Shown: positions 42,027-52,250 of the stretch, in pieces
Layout of the letters: each line of letters opens with the position of its first letter
How positions within the stretch are numbered: position 1 is the stretch's first letter
From: Prorocentrum cordatum
Taxonomy: Eukaryota > Sar > Dinophyceae > Prorocentrales > Prorocentraceae
NCBI GenBank assembly: GCA_963575745.1
Contig: CAUYUJ010018862.1
Coordinates: forward strand, 110,001-174,000
Length of the DNA: 64,000 nucleotides
Direction: 5' to 3'
Notes under the pieces: generated by a model
Told to the model about the DNA's origin: nothing
The model's database searches: none
Seen by the model: the letters and a program-made list of their open reading frames with translations, nothing else
Program-made: the position numbers and the translations under genes

Positions 42027-42179
42027 TCTCGTGGTTGTCCCGCGGCTGCCCGGTGTGTTGTCCTGCGATTCTCCTGTGGGATGTCCCATGGGTGTCCTGT
42101 GGATTGCCCCGAAGGTTATCCCCTGGGCTGCCCCGCGGGTTGTCATGTGGCTGTCGCGGCAGTTGTCCCGCAGGAATTG

Positions 42180-42640
42180 CACATCCAAATGCACTCGAAA
42201 TAATAATCAAGCTGCAATTCAAATGCAACTGAACACGAAGATCAAGCTGCAGATGGATACGCGCATCGATGTGCAAACGGAATGCAACTCACCATGATGT
42301 AAGTCCACATGCAGATCTAGCTGCACATCGAAACGCAATCCGTATGCACGTCGGACTTCGAATTTAACATGTTTTTGTTCTTTCTTTTTTTCTTTTTTTC
42401 CAGGTGGATGGGGAAGATGGGAGTGGACCGCGTGACGGAGTCTCCACCTGCACATCGACATGCAGATCGCGGTGAACACCGGAATTTACATCGAAATGGA
42501 GGCCACAATGCACGTCGACCTGCAAACCGAGACGCACATCCGAATCACTTTGGAAATGCGCACGTCGAAACGCAGATCCGATGGCGAAACAAAAGCAACC
42601 GCAATGCACGTCGACATTCCCTGTGGTCCAGACTTCTGGA
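42180..42640. repeat. Degenerate repeat with CACATCGAAATGCA words
   Basis: Words such as TGCACATCGAAACGCA, GATGCACGTCGAC and GGAAATGCGCACGTCG recur irregularly. Frames on either strand read as CRS/VDVH-type repeats and are not called. Confidence 0.55.
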
Positions 42641-42759
42641 ATCCCGTTGGAGGGGTGGGGGAGGGGCGGTGCACGAGCTCCCCAACGCTCCTCCGGGGTC
42701 CTCGGAGCCTCCAGGTCCACCTCCGTGACCTCCAAAATGCCCAGTACATATGCCTTCTG

Positions 42760-43210
42760 AGATGTCTAAAGGAGGACTCCAGCATGCTGGAGAGGTCTCA
42801 AGAACATCCAAGATGGCTGCAAGACGGCCTAAGAAGCGCCGAAGACGCCCCAAGAGGGCCCCAGGAGGACCCTCAAGAAGAATTTCCAATCAATTTTTGC
42901 ATATTCTCGCGTTCTCGCTTTCTCGGGTTTATAAAAGCCCAAGACGGCCCGAGAGGCCCCCAAAACCGGCCCAAGAGGCCTCCAATAGGGCCCTGAGACA
43001 GCCCAAGAGGCCCCAATACTGCCCAAGAGGCCACCAAGATGGGCATGAAAGCACTGAAGAAGGCTCCGAGAGGGACCCAAGAGGGGGAACTCGTAGGGGT
43101 CCGGGGAGCCATTTCTCGCAAGATGACCCCCAAGACTCCCAACATGCCTCCAGGAGGCCCCCCCAAGGGACACCCAAAGATGCTAGTAACCCGGAAAAGG
43201 CCCCAAGAGA
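42760..43210. repeat. GGCCCAAGA-type minisatellite
   Basis: Same dispersed family as 34.9 kb: AAGACGGCC, AAGAGGCCCC and CAAGAGGCCACC words. Confidence 0.75.
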
Positions 43211-43280
43211 CCGCAAAGGCCACATGCGCCGAATGCGAGGCCTTTGGGAATGTCCGAGTCAGGTAGGGAGAGGAAAATAC

Positions 43281-44199
43281 ATCAGAGTGAAGGGGCCGAA
43301 CGGTCATTCATTGTCCCTGGGTGCGTGGCTAAAATGAGAATCTGTGGTGAAGATTCAATTTGTTGCGTTGTTGTTGTTGTCGTCGTTCCACCCGCGACCC
43401 ACCCGTGACCCCACCCGCGACCCACCCGCGACCCACCCCGCGACCCACCCGCGACCCACCCGCGACCCACCCGCGACCCACCCGCGACCCACCCGCGACC
43501 CACCCGAGACCTGCCCCGCGACCCACCCGCGACCCACCTGCGACCCAACCCGTGAGCCACCCACATTGTTTGAACAAAAAATCGGCGCCTGCGGCGGGCT
43601 CGTCCTACAGTTTGAAAAATTCTGCGCCCGCGGCGGGCTTCTTCAGAGCCTCGCAGACTGCCGACGTACCCGCCGCCCCCTCACTCTTATCCGCAACCGC
43701 GGGGTGCTACGTGTGTGTATATATATATATGTATGTGTATCATAGTGAGGGGGCCGAGCGGTCATTCATTGTCCCTGGGTGCGTGGCTAAAATGAGAATC
43801 CATGGCGAGGATTCTGCTTATTGCATTGCTTTTGTTGTTTGTTGTCGTCGTCCCACCCGCGACCCACCCCGCGACCCTCTCGCGACCCAACCCGCGACCC
43901 ACCCGCGACCCACCCGCGACCCACCCCGCGACCCACCCGCGACCCACCCGCGACCCACCCGCGACCCACCCGCGACCCACCCGCGACCCGGCCCGCGACC
44001 CACCCGCGACCCACCCGCGACCCACCTGCGACCCAACCCGTGAGCCACCCAGATTGTTTTAACAAAAAAATCGGCGCCTGCGGCGGGCTCGCCTTATAGC
44101 TTGAACAATTCTGCGCCTGCGGCGGGCTTCTTCAGAGCCTCGCAGACTGCCGACGTACCCGCCGTCCCCTCACTCTTATCCGCAACCGCGGGGTGCTAC

Positions 44200-44205
<6 letters not shown>
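43281..44205. repeat. 461-bp tandem duplication with 11-bp satellite cores
   Basis: Two copies (offset about 461 bp) share GGTCATTCATTGTCCCTGGG and GGCTAAAATGAGAATC. Each contains an array of the 11-bp unit CCCGCGACCCA (43380-43560 and 43850-44045) and then two CGCCTGCGGCG-type motifs and CTCGCAGACTGCCGACGTAC. Confidence 0.9.
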
Positions 44206-44232
<27 letters not shown>

Positions 44233-44259
44233 CATATATTTATATATATATAGTATAAG

Positions 44260-44325
<66 letters not shown>

Positions 44326-44391
44326 GACACACAGAGGGAAATAGAGAGAGAGAGAGAGCGAGAGAGAGACAGAGGGAGGGAGAGGGAGCGG

Positions 44392-44423
<32 letters not shown>

Positions 44424-44470
44424 AGAAGAAGAGGAACCTGTGTATATATGTATATATATATATGTATGTA
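44205..44470. repeat. (TG)n, (TA)n and (GA)n
   Basis: A short TG tract, TATATA tracts and about 150 bp of GA dinucleotides with GAGAGC and GACAGA interruptions. Confidence 0.95.
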
Positions 44471-44689
44471 TATGTAGGCATGTGTGTCAAAACATGTAAA
44501 ACAAAACCGCTGTACGCATCATGATCCCCCATTGCTCGTTGGCTACATGCATGCACGCGTGCGTTTTCACAGCGTTTGAGCGGGGGCCCCGCACCAGGCC
44601 GTCCACGCGACCGTTGTCTTCGTCCAATCTCTTCGGCGCACTCGTCTCCACAATCTCTTCCGAATCCCTCGATGCTTCCTTCCCAAGAT

Positions 44690-45680
44690 GACTTTGAAAC
44701 TCTCATTCTGCTCAACTACCTTCGTCTACAACACCACACCCAATACCCAGCAGGCTTTATCTCCAACGCCACACCCACTACTCAATAGGCTACCTCCCCA
44801 GAGGGAACTTGGAAACACCCTTCTGGCAAACTCCTTCCGTTCCACGACCATACCGACTAGTCAACAGCTGTCGTCCCAAACACCACACCCACTACTGAAC
44901 AAGCTCCACCCCCACGATGAGCTTGAAACCACCCTTCTACCCACTTCCCCCCGTGTCCGACGCCACACCCATTACTCAACAGCCCTCGCCCCCAACACCA
45001 CATCCACTATTCAACAGGCTCCATCCCCAACGTGGCAAGAACACATCCTTCTATTCAACCCTCTCGGTATCCAACACCACACTCAATATTCAGCCGTCTT
45101 TCTCTCCAACACCACGCACGAGCGCGTTTCATGCATGGAAATGTGTATGATCCGTACGTTTCTCGCATTCAATGTTGCGGCTCACGTTTCAAAACCCTGC
45201 CGTTCTCCAGCACCACACCCACCACTCAACAAACTTCGTCTCAAACATCGCACCCGCTGCTGAACAACCTCCCCTCCGAATAAGAACTTGAAACTATCCT
45301 TCTGCACCGCACCCAATACTCAACAACTTTCGATTCCAACACCACACCCGCTACTCAACAGGCTCCATACCCAAGGTGACATTGGACACGTCTTTCTGCT
45401 TAACTCCCCCCGTCTCCAACGCCACACCCCATACTCAACAGCCGTCGTCTCCAACGCCACAACCACTACTCAAAACGGCTCCCTCCCCAATCTGAACATG
45501 AACATCGCCTCTTAATCAAGCCCTTTTGGGTCACCGCCACCAAGCCCAATATTGAACAGCCGTTCCCCCCACTACTACTGCCACTACTCAGCCTGCTCCC
45601 CCTTCAAGGTGAACCTGAAAGTGTCCTTCTACTGAAATGTTGTGATCTCCAACACCACACGCGTTACTCAACAAACACCC
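44690..45680. repeat. ~75-bp degenerate minisatellite
   Basis: The core CAACACCACACCCACTACTC and AACAGGCTCC recur with diverging spacers containing GAACTTGAAA and CCTTCT. Confidence 0.8.
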
Positions 45681-45831
45681 TCCCCAAACCTAACCTTCTA
45701 CGCCACAACTTCCGCGTTCTGCACCACACCGCACCATGATCTTCCGTTCTCTTCCAAGAGCCAAAAGGAAAAGAGGCGGTCAGGGTGCACACATTGACCC
45801 AACATACACATGTGTATATGTATACAGTCAT

Positions 45832-45835
<4 letters not shown>

Positions 45836-45879
<44 letters not shown>

Positions 45880-46043
45880 GGATGTGTTTGTATGAATTCA
45901 TGGACATATACGCTCATGTACATATATATATAGAGAGAGAGAGAGAGAGAGTGAGAGAGAGGAAGAGAGAGACAGAGAGACAAAGAGAGCGATGGAGAGA
46001 GAGAGAGAGAGAGAGATAGAGAAAGAGAGAGAGAGAGAGAGAG

Positions 46044-46079
<36 letters not shown>

Positions 46080-46137
46080 AGAAAGAGAGAGAGGAAACAA
46101 AGAGAGAGCGAGAGAGAGAGAGAGAGAGAGAGAGAGT
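45836..46137. repeat. (TA)n and (GA)n
   Basis: About 40 bp of TA dinucleotides, then GA-rich sequence at 45929-46137. Confidence 0.95.
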
Positions 46138-46313
46138 AAAAGACACGCCATCACAACGCTTGTCTGGTTCGTGTCAACGTCCCTCCGGCATCCGCGGGCG
46201 CGCGCCGTGCCTCCGAACGATCCTCGCCGTGCGCCCGCTGCACCTCGGCAGCCCAAGCCACCAAGCTGAGGCCGCCAAAAGGCAGCCGCACCCGACATCA
46301 ATCCCTAAAGGGA

Positions 46314-46364
46314 GGAGGAGGAGGAGGAGGAGGAGGAGGAGGAGGAGGAGGAGGAGGAGGAGGA
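46314..46364. repeat. (GGA)n flanked by a short direct repeat
   Basis: GGA triplets sit between two similar blocks (CACCCGACATCAATCCCTAAAG and CACCCGACAGCAACCTGTCC), as if the tract expanded between copies of a small repeat. Confidence 0.8.
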
Positions 46365-46379
46365 GAAAGGCGGCCTCAC

Positions 46380-46905
46380 CCGACAGCAACCTGTCCCTAA
46401 AGGAAGACTGCGCTGCCGTCCTCCAGAGCAGTCGTGGCGTCGACCGAGCAGTCGCTGCATACGACGGACTCGTTCACGCGGTACCAGATACCATCAGCAC
46501 TGCTCCAGCCAACGCGGGCTCGGGAGCGAGCTGATGAGACTCTGCTGGAAAAGCCAGATCAGCTGCACCGTGCTGCGCTACCCCCTCACGCACAACAGGG
46601 CCTCAGAACATGACCCACCAGGAGTCACGGTCGACACCGATGCCCACCAGGGCAAAGGCAGGGCCCCTCTTATGAGCCTCGATGCACAAAACTGGAGCGT
46701 CCCCGTTACCACCGCGCCCGTCAGAGAGGGCAACGGGCCGTCGCACACCAGCAGCATCTCACTTCACGCGCTAGAGGAAGGCGACAGCCTACTACAGTAG
46801 ATTCGCACACAAGAGAAACCTCTAGCGCTTGTCTTCGTGGGACCCATCAACACCGACTACCAAGGAAAATCGGCCGGCCCCCACGTGGGGCCATCAGGCT
46901 GCGCG
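46380..46905 (+). pseudogene. Decayed coding segment of unknown family
   Basis: Plus-strand sequence with coding-like composition in three consecutive parts. The first frame (SLKEDCAAVLQSSRGVDRAV ... NAGSGAS) stops at a TGA that overlaps an ATG at 46534 in another frame. The second reads MRLCWKSQISCTVLRYPL ... LHALEEGDSLLQ and stops at a TAG (46798-46800). The same frame then continues sensibly as IRTQEKPLALVFVGPINTDY and ends at a TAG near 46905. Residue composition is ordinary and third positions are mildly G/C-biased, so a once-longer protein broken by a frameshift and a stop is the simplest reading. No domain is recognised. Confidence 0.35.
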
Positions 46906-47921
46906 GATTAGGCTTGCTGCTCCCTGCTCCAGTTCCAGTTTCCAACGTCATAGTCCTATGATCGACTTTCTGTGGTAAATTATCCAAGTCCGCGCGAGGA
47001 AGGGAACCCAATACCGTCCAACTCACCACGCCCTCCGGGTGGTCTCAGGTTCTTTTGTGGGGGCCTGGGACACGTAAGAATATGGGAGATTCGCGTACCC
47101 AAGACCATAAACTAGATCAAATAATGTTCGCGTGCCCGAGGCCAGAAACTTTTGCAACTTCGTAAGATTCGCGTCCCCGAGGCTACCCGCGTGAATTACA
47201 CTGGAACCGTCGCGCGCGCTTCGCGCGCGCACACGCTCTAGCTAGATTGGGCGCCAGACCAGAAATGGGAAGGTATCGCTGGCGTCTCGGGGTCATCTTG
47301 GAGCCCCCATAGCTCCTCCATGGCCTCTCCTCACCAAGGCACGCCGAATAGCGAAAGCATCAGAAAAAATGAAGATCCCCGAGTTCGTAAGCAGTGAATG
47401 CCAAAGGGTGCGGAGTAAATCCAACGATGTGAAGGTCATATTGGCGCACCCCTTGGACCTATCGGAAATGAAGAGGCGAGGAGGCAGATGGAGGAGAAAG
47501 AGTGAGTGGAGTGAGGAGACGAGCTATGCAGGAAGAGGGGCGGTAACGCGGGGAGTGGAAAAGGAGGAAACACGAGTAAACGATAAATGCCAGGTGATAT
47601 GCGGGAACAGGGAGCGAGACTGTGGGGCGATCTGTGCGGGAAGAGGGATGGATGAGGCGCCTCATTCTCTGCGCGACGCCTGCAAGGCGGCCCGGCAAGC
47701 TGCTACGTTCGAGCGCAGGTAGCATGCCGAACGGCCCGCTGAAGAATCTCCACCACTGAACACTCAGGTTAGCCCTGCATGTCAGCCTAACACACCCAGG
47801 CGCGAGTGAGAAACCGACTGGCACGCTGAAGTATTACCGCCGCCGAATTCTCATGGAAGAGGCAACGGGTGAGAGAGGACGGGCGCGGGAGGATCAGCAG
47901 CGACCAGACTCTGCGGACAAA
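46906..47921. other. No gene recognised; GC hairpin near 47207
   Basis: Contains a hairpin-forming GCGCGCGCTTCGCGCGCGC string at about 47208-47230, also present near 51.23 kb. The words GATTCGCGT and CCCGAGGC repeat at 47090-47190. No gene is recognised. Confidence 0.5.
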
Positions 47922-48240
47922 CTATTGAGTTGTCTGCAAGCGGCGCTCGCCATCTGTTCCGAGCTCCACTGATGGCGAACGCTCCGCAAACTCCAACCGG
48001 AAGCGCCACCGGGCGACATCCTGGGGGGGCGCCGCCGCCGGCAGGCACACAGCGATAGCCCCTGGCGCAGAGCCCAGCACGGTGGCGAAGACGGGTCGAC
48101 GGCCCTCGAGCACTCGGCAGAGCGAGGGCCAGCCCTCCGCAGCGCAGGCGGCCCCGCTCGGGCCGTGCGAGAAGAGCCCCACGGGCTCGCCCCGTCTGCC
48201 GCTCCACGGGAGGGGTCGCTGCCTCCTCCCCGCTCCACGG
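47922..48240 (-). CDS. Candidate terminal exon
   Basis: A minus-strand frame with third positions about 83% G/C and lower first and second positions. It encodes GEPVGLFSHGPSGAACAAEG, then VLEGRRPVFATVLGSAPGAI and ARWRFRLEFAERSPSVELGT, and ends ...ERRLQTTQ at TAG. The mixture of hydrophobic strands and charged residues looks like a folded protein. The upstream limit is unknown; an acceptor CGGCGGCAG|G lies near 48260. No family is recognised. Confidence 0.4.
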
Positions 48241-48720
48241 GAAAGGTGGCCTGCCGCCGGAAGAGGGCGACCTCCCTGGACCGTGGTGGCCTGCAGCCGA
48301 AAATGGTTCTCATCCAGAGAGTGCTCCTTTGATAAATCTGGGCCAGCTTCCCAGCCTGAGAGAGAGGGAGAGAGAGAGCGTGATCCTAATGTTGGTGCCC
48401 GGGTGCCCTGGCCCTCGCCTGTTGCAGGAGCGAGGTGCCACCTCGGCACGGGGCAAAAAGGGCCAGCGTCCTTGCGACGAGGCCAAGCGCACCTGTTGAC
48501 CTCGGGTCTACGAGGGTCATTGGACGCGGGACTGGCTACCGTGGGAAGAATCTCGACTTGAAGGTATTCGATTCATCCCACCCTCTGGAGAGTGGAATAT
48601 TAGGCAGGACCAGTCCCCCCCCCTCCCCCCCCCACTCGAGATCCACCACCCCCTCCCTCCAGCATGAGCTGCGTACAGAGCTTAATGTATTAACGTAGAA
48701 AGAGATCTACGCTGGCGCCC

Positions 48721-50265
48721 TCAGATGTCGCACAGATAGAGTATGGCCGTTATGCCGATGTAGAAGATGCTGCTCACCGCTGTCCACAGGACATAATCCA
48801 CGAAAAGGTATGGAAAATAAAGAGAGGCAGAGAAGATCAACTGGAGCGACCCGCAGAACGCAGAGCAACCCAATACCGCGCGGAACGGCGGAGACCTCAT
48901 CGCGGACTTCGGGCGAAAAATGTCGAAGGAGTAGAAGACGACGCGGGTAAACAGGGGCACGTACACGAATGTTCCGCTGGCCCCCAGCCTGAGGTAGATC
49001 AGGGCGGAGAGCACGTCGCCAGACCTCCAAAGCCAAATGGCTTCGCCGATGGAGCAGAGGAACCACGGCATGGCCCCCATGACGCAGTATCTGTACGGCA
49101 GGAACGAACGGGCGCGGACGAGATCGTGCATGGTGTCGCGGACATAGCTCTCGAAGGCCTCGACGCATCCGAACCAAGCGACGACGGACGCCTCGATCAG
49201 GACTCTGTCGCAGCCCATGCTCTCGCCGGTCTTCGGGTTAACGTGCCCGACCGCGCAGCAGAAGCAGTTCGACCCCCTCAGGGAGAAGTTCTTTAACTGG
49301 ATGCGCTGGTCCTTCAGCAAACTCACGTATCGGAGACCCCCGTACGCCAAACAGAGGACAGACAAGGTCACGGAGACGGTGTTGGCCGAGACGCTGATCA
49401 CCGCACCTTTCAATGATATGTCTGGGAGACTCTCCCCAGAAAAACTCGCTGACATTTTCATGCAGAGTATCATCACCGAGATGGCCAAGAACGTTCCCCA
49501 CGTCAGCATGCCGTTGGGCACCGGTACCCCCTTCATCCTCTTGGAGGCATCGCCGTTGAGCTGCAATTTCAAGTAGGCTGCACACTCGAACACGCACCAG
49601 AACCTAGTCCAGTATGTCTGGTCCCAAAGCAAGACCATGCGATCCGAACACTTCAGGGTGCGGCCGAGGCTCAAGATGCCCCTTTCCTTGGCCTCCTCGT
49701 CGTCTTGAGGAATGCACGCGAAGTCGAGGAACACGCGCCCAGGAATCGCGGAAGTCAGCACCAGGACGAAAGCCACGCAGGTCGACAGGAGCATAACGAG
49801 GATGCCTGCAAACTTGCTGTCTGGCACCCAGTCCAGCGGCATCAGGCAAGCGCCGACGACGGCCGTGAGGATTCCCACCGCGGCGGACTGGAGTCCGTTG
49901 TAGTGCAGCAGGAGCATCATCGTGCGGGCGGTGTCGTTGCCGTGCCTGCTATACGACCAGAAGTCGTCAATCTTGCTCGCGTCTGTGGCGTACTTGGCCG
50001 CGGTACGCTGTTTCCAGAAGATGCGGCCACCACCCTTAAGCGCTGACCTTACATCGATGGCGACGACCGGCGACGAGCCGTTGCTCACGACAGGACCCAT
50101 GGTGAACGGAAGCTTCGATAACCGGCGCTCCTCGTCCTCCTCGGGCACCGGCGTATCTCCGCGCTGCGGGTCGGGCGCCTCCGTCGGCCACAGCGCCTCT
50201 TCCGCGGGATACTTCGGTTTCGTGGGCTCTGCGCCGCCCCCTGCGGCCGCGGGGATGGAGTCCAT
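48721..50265 (-). CDS. Multi-pass membrane protein with TIR-like SHSW/CIPQ/WCVFE motifs
   Basis: 514 codons from the ATG at 50265, uninterrupted. I chose this start because upstream codons are translated minisatellite and relic leader sequence. After a ~90-residue polar N-terminus comes FWSYSRHGND (102-111), the counterpart of FVSHSW in related dinoflagellate proteins. Two hydrophobic segments follow (~115-145 and 152-174). Next is FLDFACIPQDDEE (179-191), LKCSDRMVLLWDQTYWTRFW (204-223) and CVFECAAYLK. About six more membrane segments fill 250-514. The cytoplasmic motif set resembles the core of TIR-type domains, with Glu227 of WCVFE at the usual glutamate position; that is an inference, and no function is established for the family as far as I know. 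The absence of introns together with two spliced-leader relics upstream suggests origin from a processed mRNA. Confidence 0.8.
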   Translation of the reverse strand: MDSIPAAAGGGAEPTKPKYPAEEALWPTEAPDPQRGDTPVPEEDEERRLSKLPFTMGPVVSNGSSPVVAIDVRSALKGGGRIFWKQRTAAKYATDASKIDDFWSYSRHGNDTARTMMLLLHYNGLQSAAVGILTAVVGACLMPLDWVPDSKFAGILVMLLSTCVAFVLVLTSAIPGRVFLDFACIPQDDEEAKERGILSLGRTLKCSDRMVLLWDQTYWTRFWCVFECAAYLKLQLNGDASKRMKGVPVPNGMLTWGTFLAISVMILCMKMSASFSGESLPDISLKGAVISVSANTVSVTLSVLCLAYGGLRYVSLLKDQRIQLKNFSLRGSNCFCCAVGHVNPKTGESMGCDRVLIEASVVAWFGCVEAFESYVRDTMHDLVRARSFLPYRYCVMGAMPWFLCSIGEAIWLWRSGDVLSALIYLRLGASGTFVYVPLFTRVVFYSFDIFRPKSAMRSPPFRAVLGCSAFCGSLQLIFSASLYFPYLFVDYVLWTAVSSIFYIGITAILYLCDI

Positions 50266-50315
50266 CGCGCCCCTCGCTGCCGGCGGGTCCGACGGCCCGA
50301 GCCTAACTAGGGGCC

Positions 50316-50347
50316 CTTGAGCCACAAGGGATTGAGCCAGAGTGGCC
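50316..50347 (-). other. Two tandem degenerate spliced-leader relics
   Basis: On the minus strand GGCCACTCTGGCTCAAT is followed at once by CCCTTGTGGCTCAAG, ending 51 bases before the membrane-protein ATG. The dinoflagellate leader ends AGCCATTTTGGCTCAAG: the copies match at 13 of 17 and 13 of 15 positions. Relic leaders 5' of genes are a known mark of mRNA-mediated gene recycling in dinoflagellates, and two in a row would mean two rounds. Confidence 0.6.
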
Positions 50348-50349
50348 TC

Positions 50350-50720
50350 GGAGGGGCCCCTTGGGCCGTCCTGAAGCGTCGGGGTGCCACGCGGCGGGAG
50401 GCCCGAACATCGGGGGAAAGCAGCGACTTTTGCCTCTCGGGGCCTTCTTGAGACACCTCTTGGGAGGCCTCTTGGGCCCTCTGCGGAGCTCCTTGGGGGC
50501 CTCTTGGGGCCTCTGGGGGGCGCCCTGGGGCCTCCTGAAAGCATATCGGGGTGGAAAGCTCGCATTATCGGTTCGTGTGACCCTTCTTGGGCCCCTCTCG
50601 GGGCCGTTTTGGGGCCCTCTCGGGCTGCCTTGGCCGCCTCTGGCGCCGTCTTGGGGCCCTCTTGGGCCCCTCTTGGGGCAGTCTTCGGGGCCTCTGGGGC
50701 TCGCGTTGGGATCTTTTGGG
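50350..50720. repeat. CTTGGGCCC-type minisatellite
   Basis: Degenerate CTCTTGGGCCC, GCCTCTTGGG and GGGGCCTCTTGG words, the complement sense of the family at 34.9 kb. It lies upstream of the membrane-protein gene. Confidence 0.8.
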
Positions 50721-50957
50721 CCGTTCTGGAGCGTCGGAAAACTGGAAAAGCGATAACTCGAAAATCCTTCAAGAACCTACGGCAGGTCAATTATTTGTGC
50801 CTCCTGGGGCTCCCCGGGATGCATCTTGGACAGTCAGGGGCTAATTATGGTGTAATCTTGGGCCGTCATGAGTCAATGTCGCAATCTGGAAATGCAATTG
50901 CTGGCAATCTGGAGCCGTCTTCGGGACTCGTGCCCAGGTGCGCGCGTGTGTGCATAT

Positions 50958-51235
50958 ATACCTACCTACCTACCTACCTACCTACCTACCTACCTACCTA
51001 CCTACCTACCTACCTACATACATACATACATACATACATACATACATACATACAAACGCACATGCATACATACATACATACATACATACATGCATACATA
51101 CATACATACATACATACACACATACACACATACATATATGCATACACATGTGTACATGTATACATATTTATGTATATAGTTATGTGTATATTTATACATA
51201 TAAATATATGTGTATATATATACTAGAACCACGCG
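50958..51235. repeat. (CTAC)n, (CATA)n and TA-rich tail
   Basis: About fifteen tandem CTAC units, then CATA units to about 51130, then TATATA-rich sequence, ending at a GCGCGCGCTTCGCGCGCGC hairpin string (51232-51251). Confidence 0.95.
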
Positions 51236-51472
51236 CGCGCTTCGCGCGCGCTTAGGTTCTGTCGAGTCACAGACCCAGGAATCGTTGCGAGAAGAAATTG
51301 GTGACGCGAAGCGTCTTGGGGGCGTCCTTGGACGTCCGGGGTCTCCTGGGGCCTCTTGAGGGGCCTCCTTGGGGCCTTCTTGGGCTCCATCTGGAAGCCA
51401 AGATGGATGCAACAAGAGGGTGCTTGGGCTCTCCGTGAGCTATCCTCTGGTTTTCATTCCCCTGGAGAGGAG

Positions 51473-51545
51473 AAGGAGGAGGAGGAGGAGGAGGAGGAGG
51501 AGGAGGAGAAGGAGGAGGAGGAGGAAGATGCAGAGGAGGGAGGAG
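51473..51545. repeat. (GGA)n microsatellite
   Basis: GGA/GAG triplets embedded in the left part of the CTTGGGCC repeat region. Confidence 0.9.
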
Positions 51546-51559
51546 GAGGAAGGAGAGGA

Positions 51560-52250
51560 GATGTGGGGGCGCTCTTGGGGCCCTCTTGGGCTCTCTTGGG
51601 GCTCGTCGGGGCCCTCGTGGGGCCACCTTGGGCTCCTCTCGGAGCTCCAAGAGGAGCCCACAGAGGGGCCCAACATCGGTCACGCGAGAGCTCTTCCGCG
51701 TGACCGATGTTGGGGCCCTCTTGGGGCCCTATTGGGCCTCCTTGGGCCCTCTTGGGGTCTCGACGGGGCCCTCGTGGGGCCATCTTGGGCTCCTCTCGGA
51801 GCACCAAGAGGAGCCCAAAGAGGGGGCCCAACATCGGTCACGCGAGAGCTCTTCCGCGTGACCGATGTTGGGGCCATCTTGGGGTTCCTTGGGCCTCCTT
51901 GGGCCCACGTGGGGCTCCCTCGGGGCCCTCGTGGGGCCATCTTGGGCCCCTCTTGGAGCTCCAAGAGGTGCCCAAAGAGGGGCTCAACATCGGTCACGCG
52001 AGGGCTCTTCCGCGTGACCTATGCTGGGGCTCTCTTGGGTCCCTCTTGGGCCTGCTTGGGTCCTCTTGGGGTCTCGTCGGGGCCCTCGTGGGGCCATCTT
52101 TGGCTCCTCTCGGAGCTCCAAGAGGAGCCCACAGAGGGGCCCAACATCGGTCACGCGAGAGCTCTTCCGCGTGACCGATGTTGGGGCTCTCTTGGGGCTC
52201 TCTTGGGTCCCTCTTGGGCCTCCTTGGGCCCACGTGGGGTTCCCTCGGGG
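51560..52250. repeat. ~157-bp satellite with perfect hairpin
   Basis: Four units (offsets 158, 156 and 157 bp). Each has CTCTTGGGCC-type filler and a hairpin whose arms are CAACATCGGTCACGCG and its complement around AGAGCTCTTC. Arms: 51669-51686/51697-51714; 51829-51844/51855-51870; 51985-52000/52011-52026 (two changes); 52142-52157/52168-52183. Confidence 0.9.

Noticed and set aside
43380-44045. CRISPR-like regular repeats
   Set aside because: The 11-bp units are contiguous with no spacers; this is a tandem satellite.
50266-50790. N-terminal extension of the membrane protein to 689 codons
   Set aside because: The extra 175 codons translate the minisatellite and the leader relics; the ATG at 50265 is the credible start.
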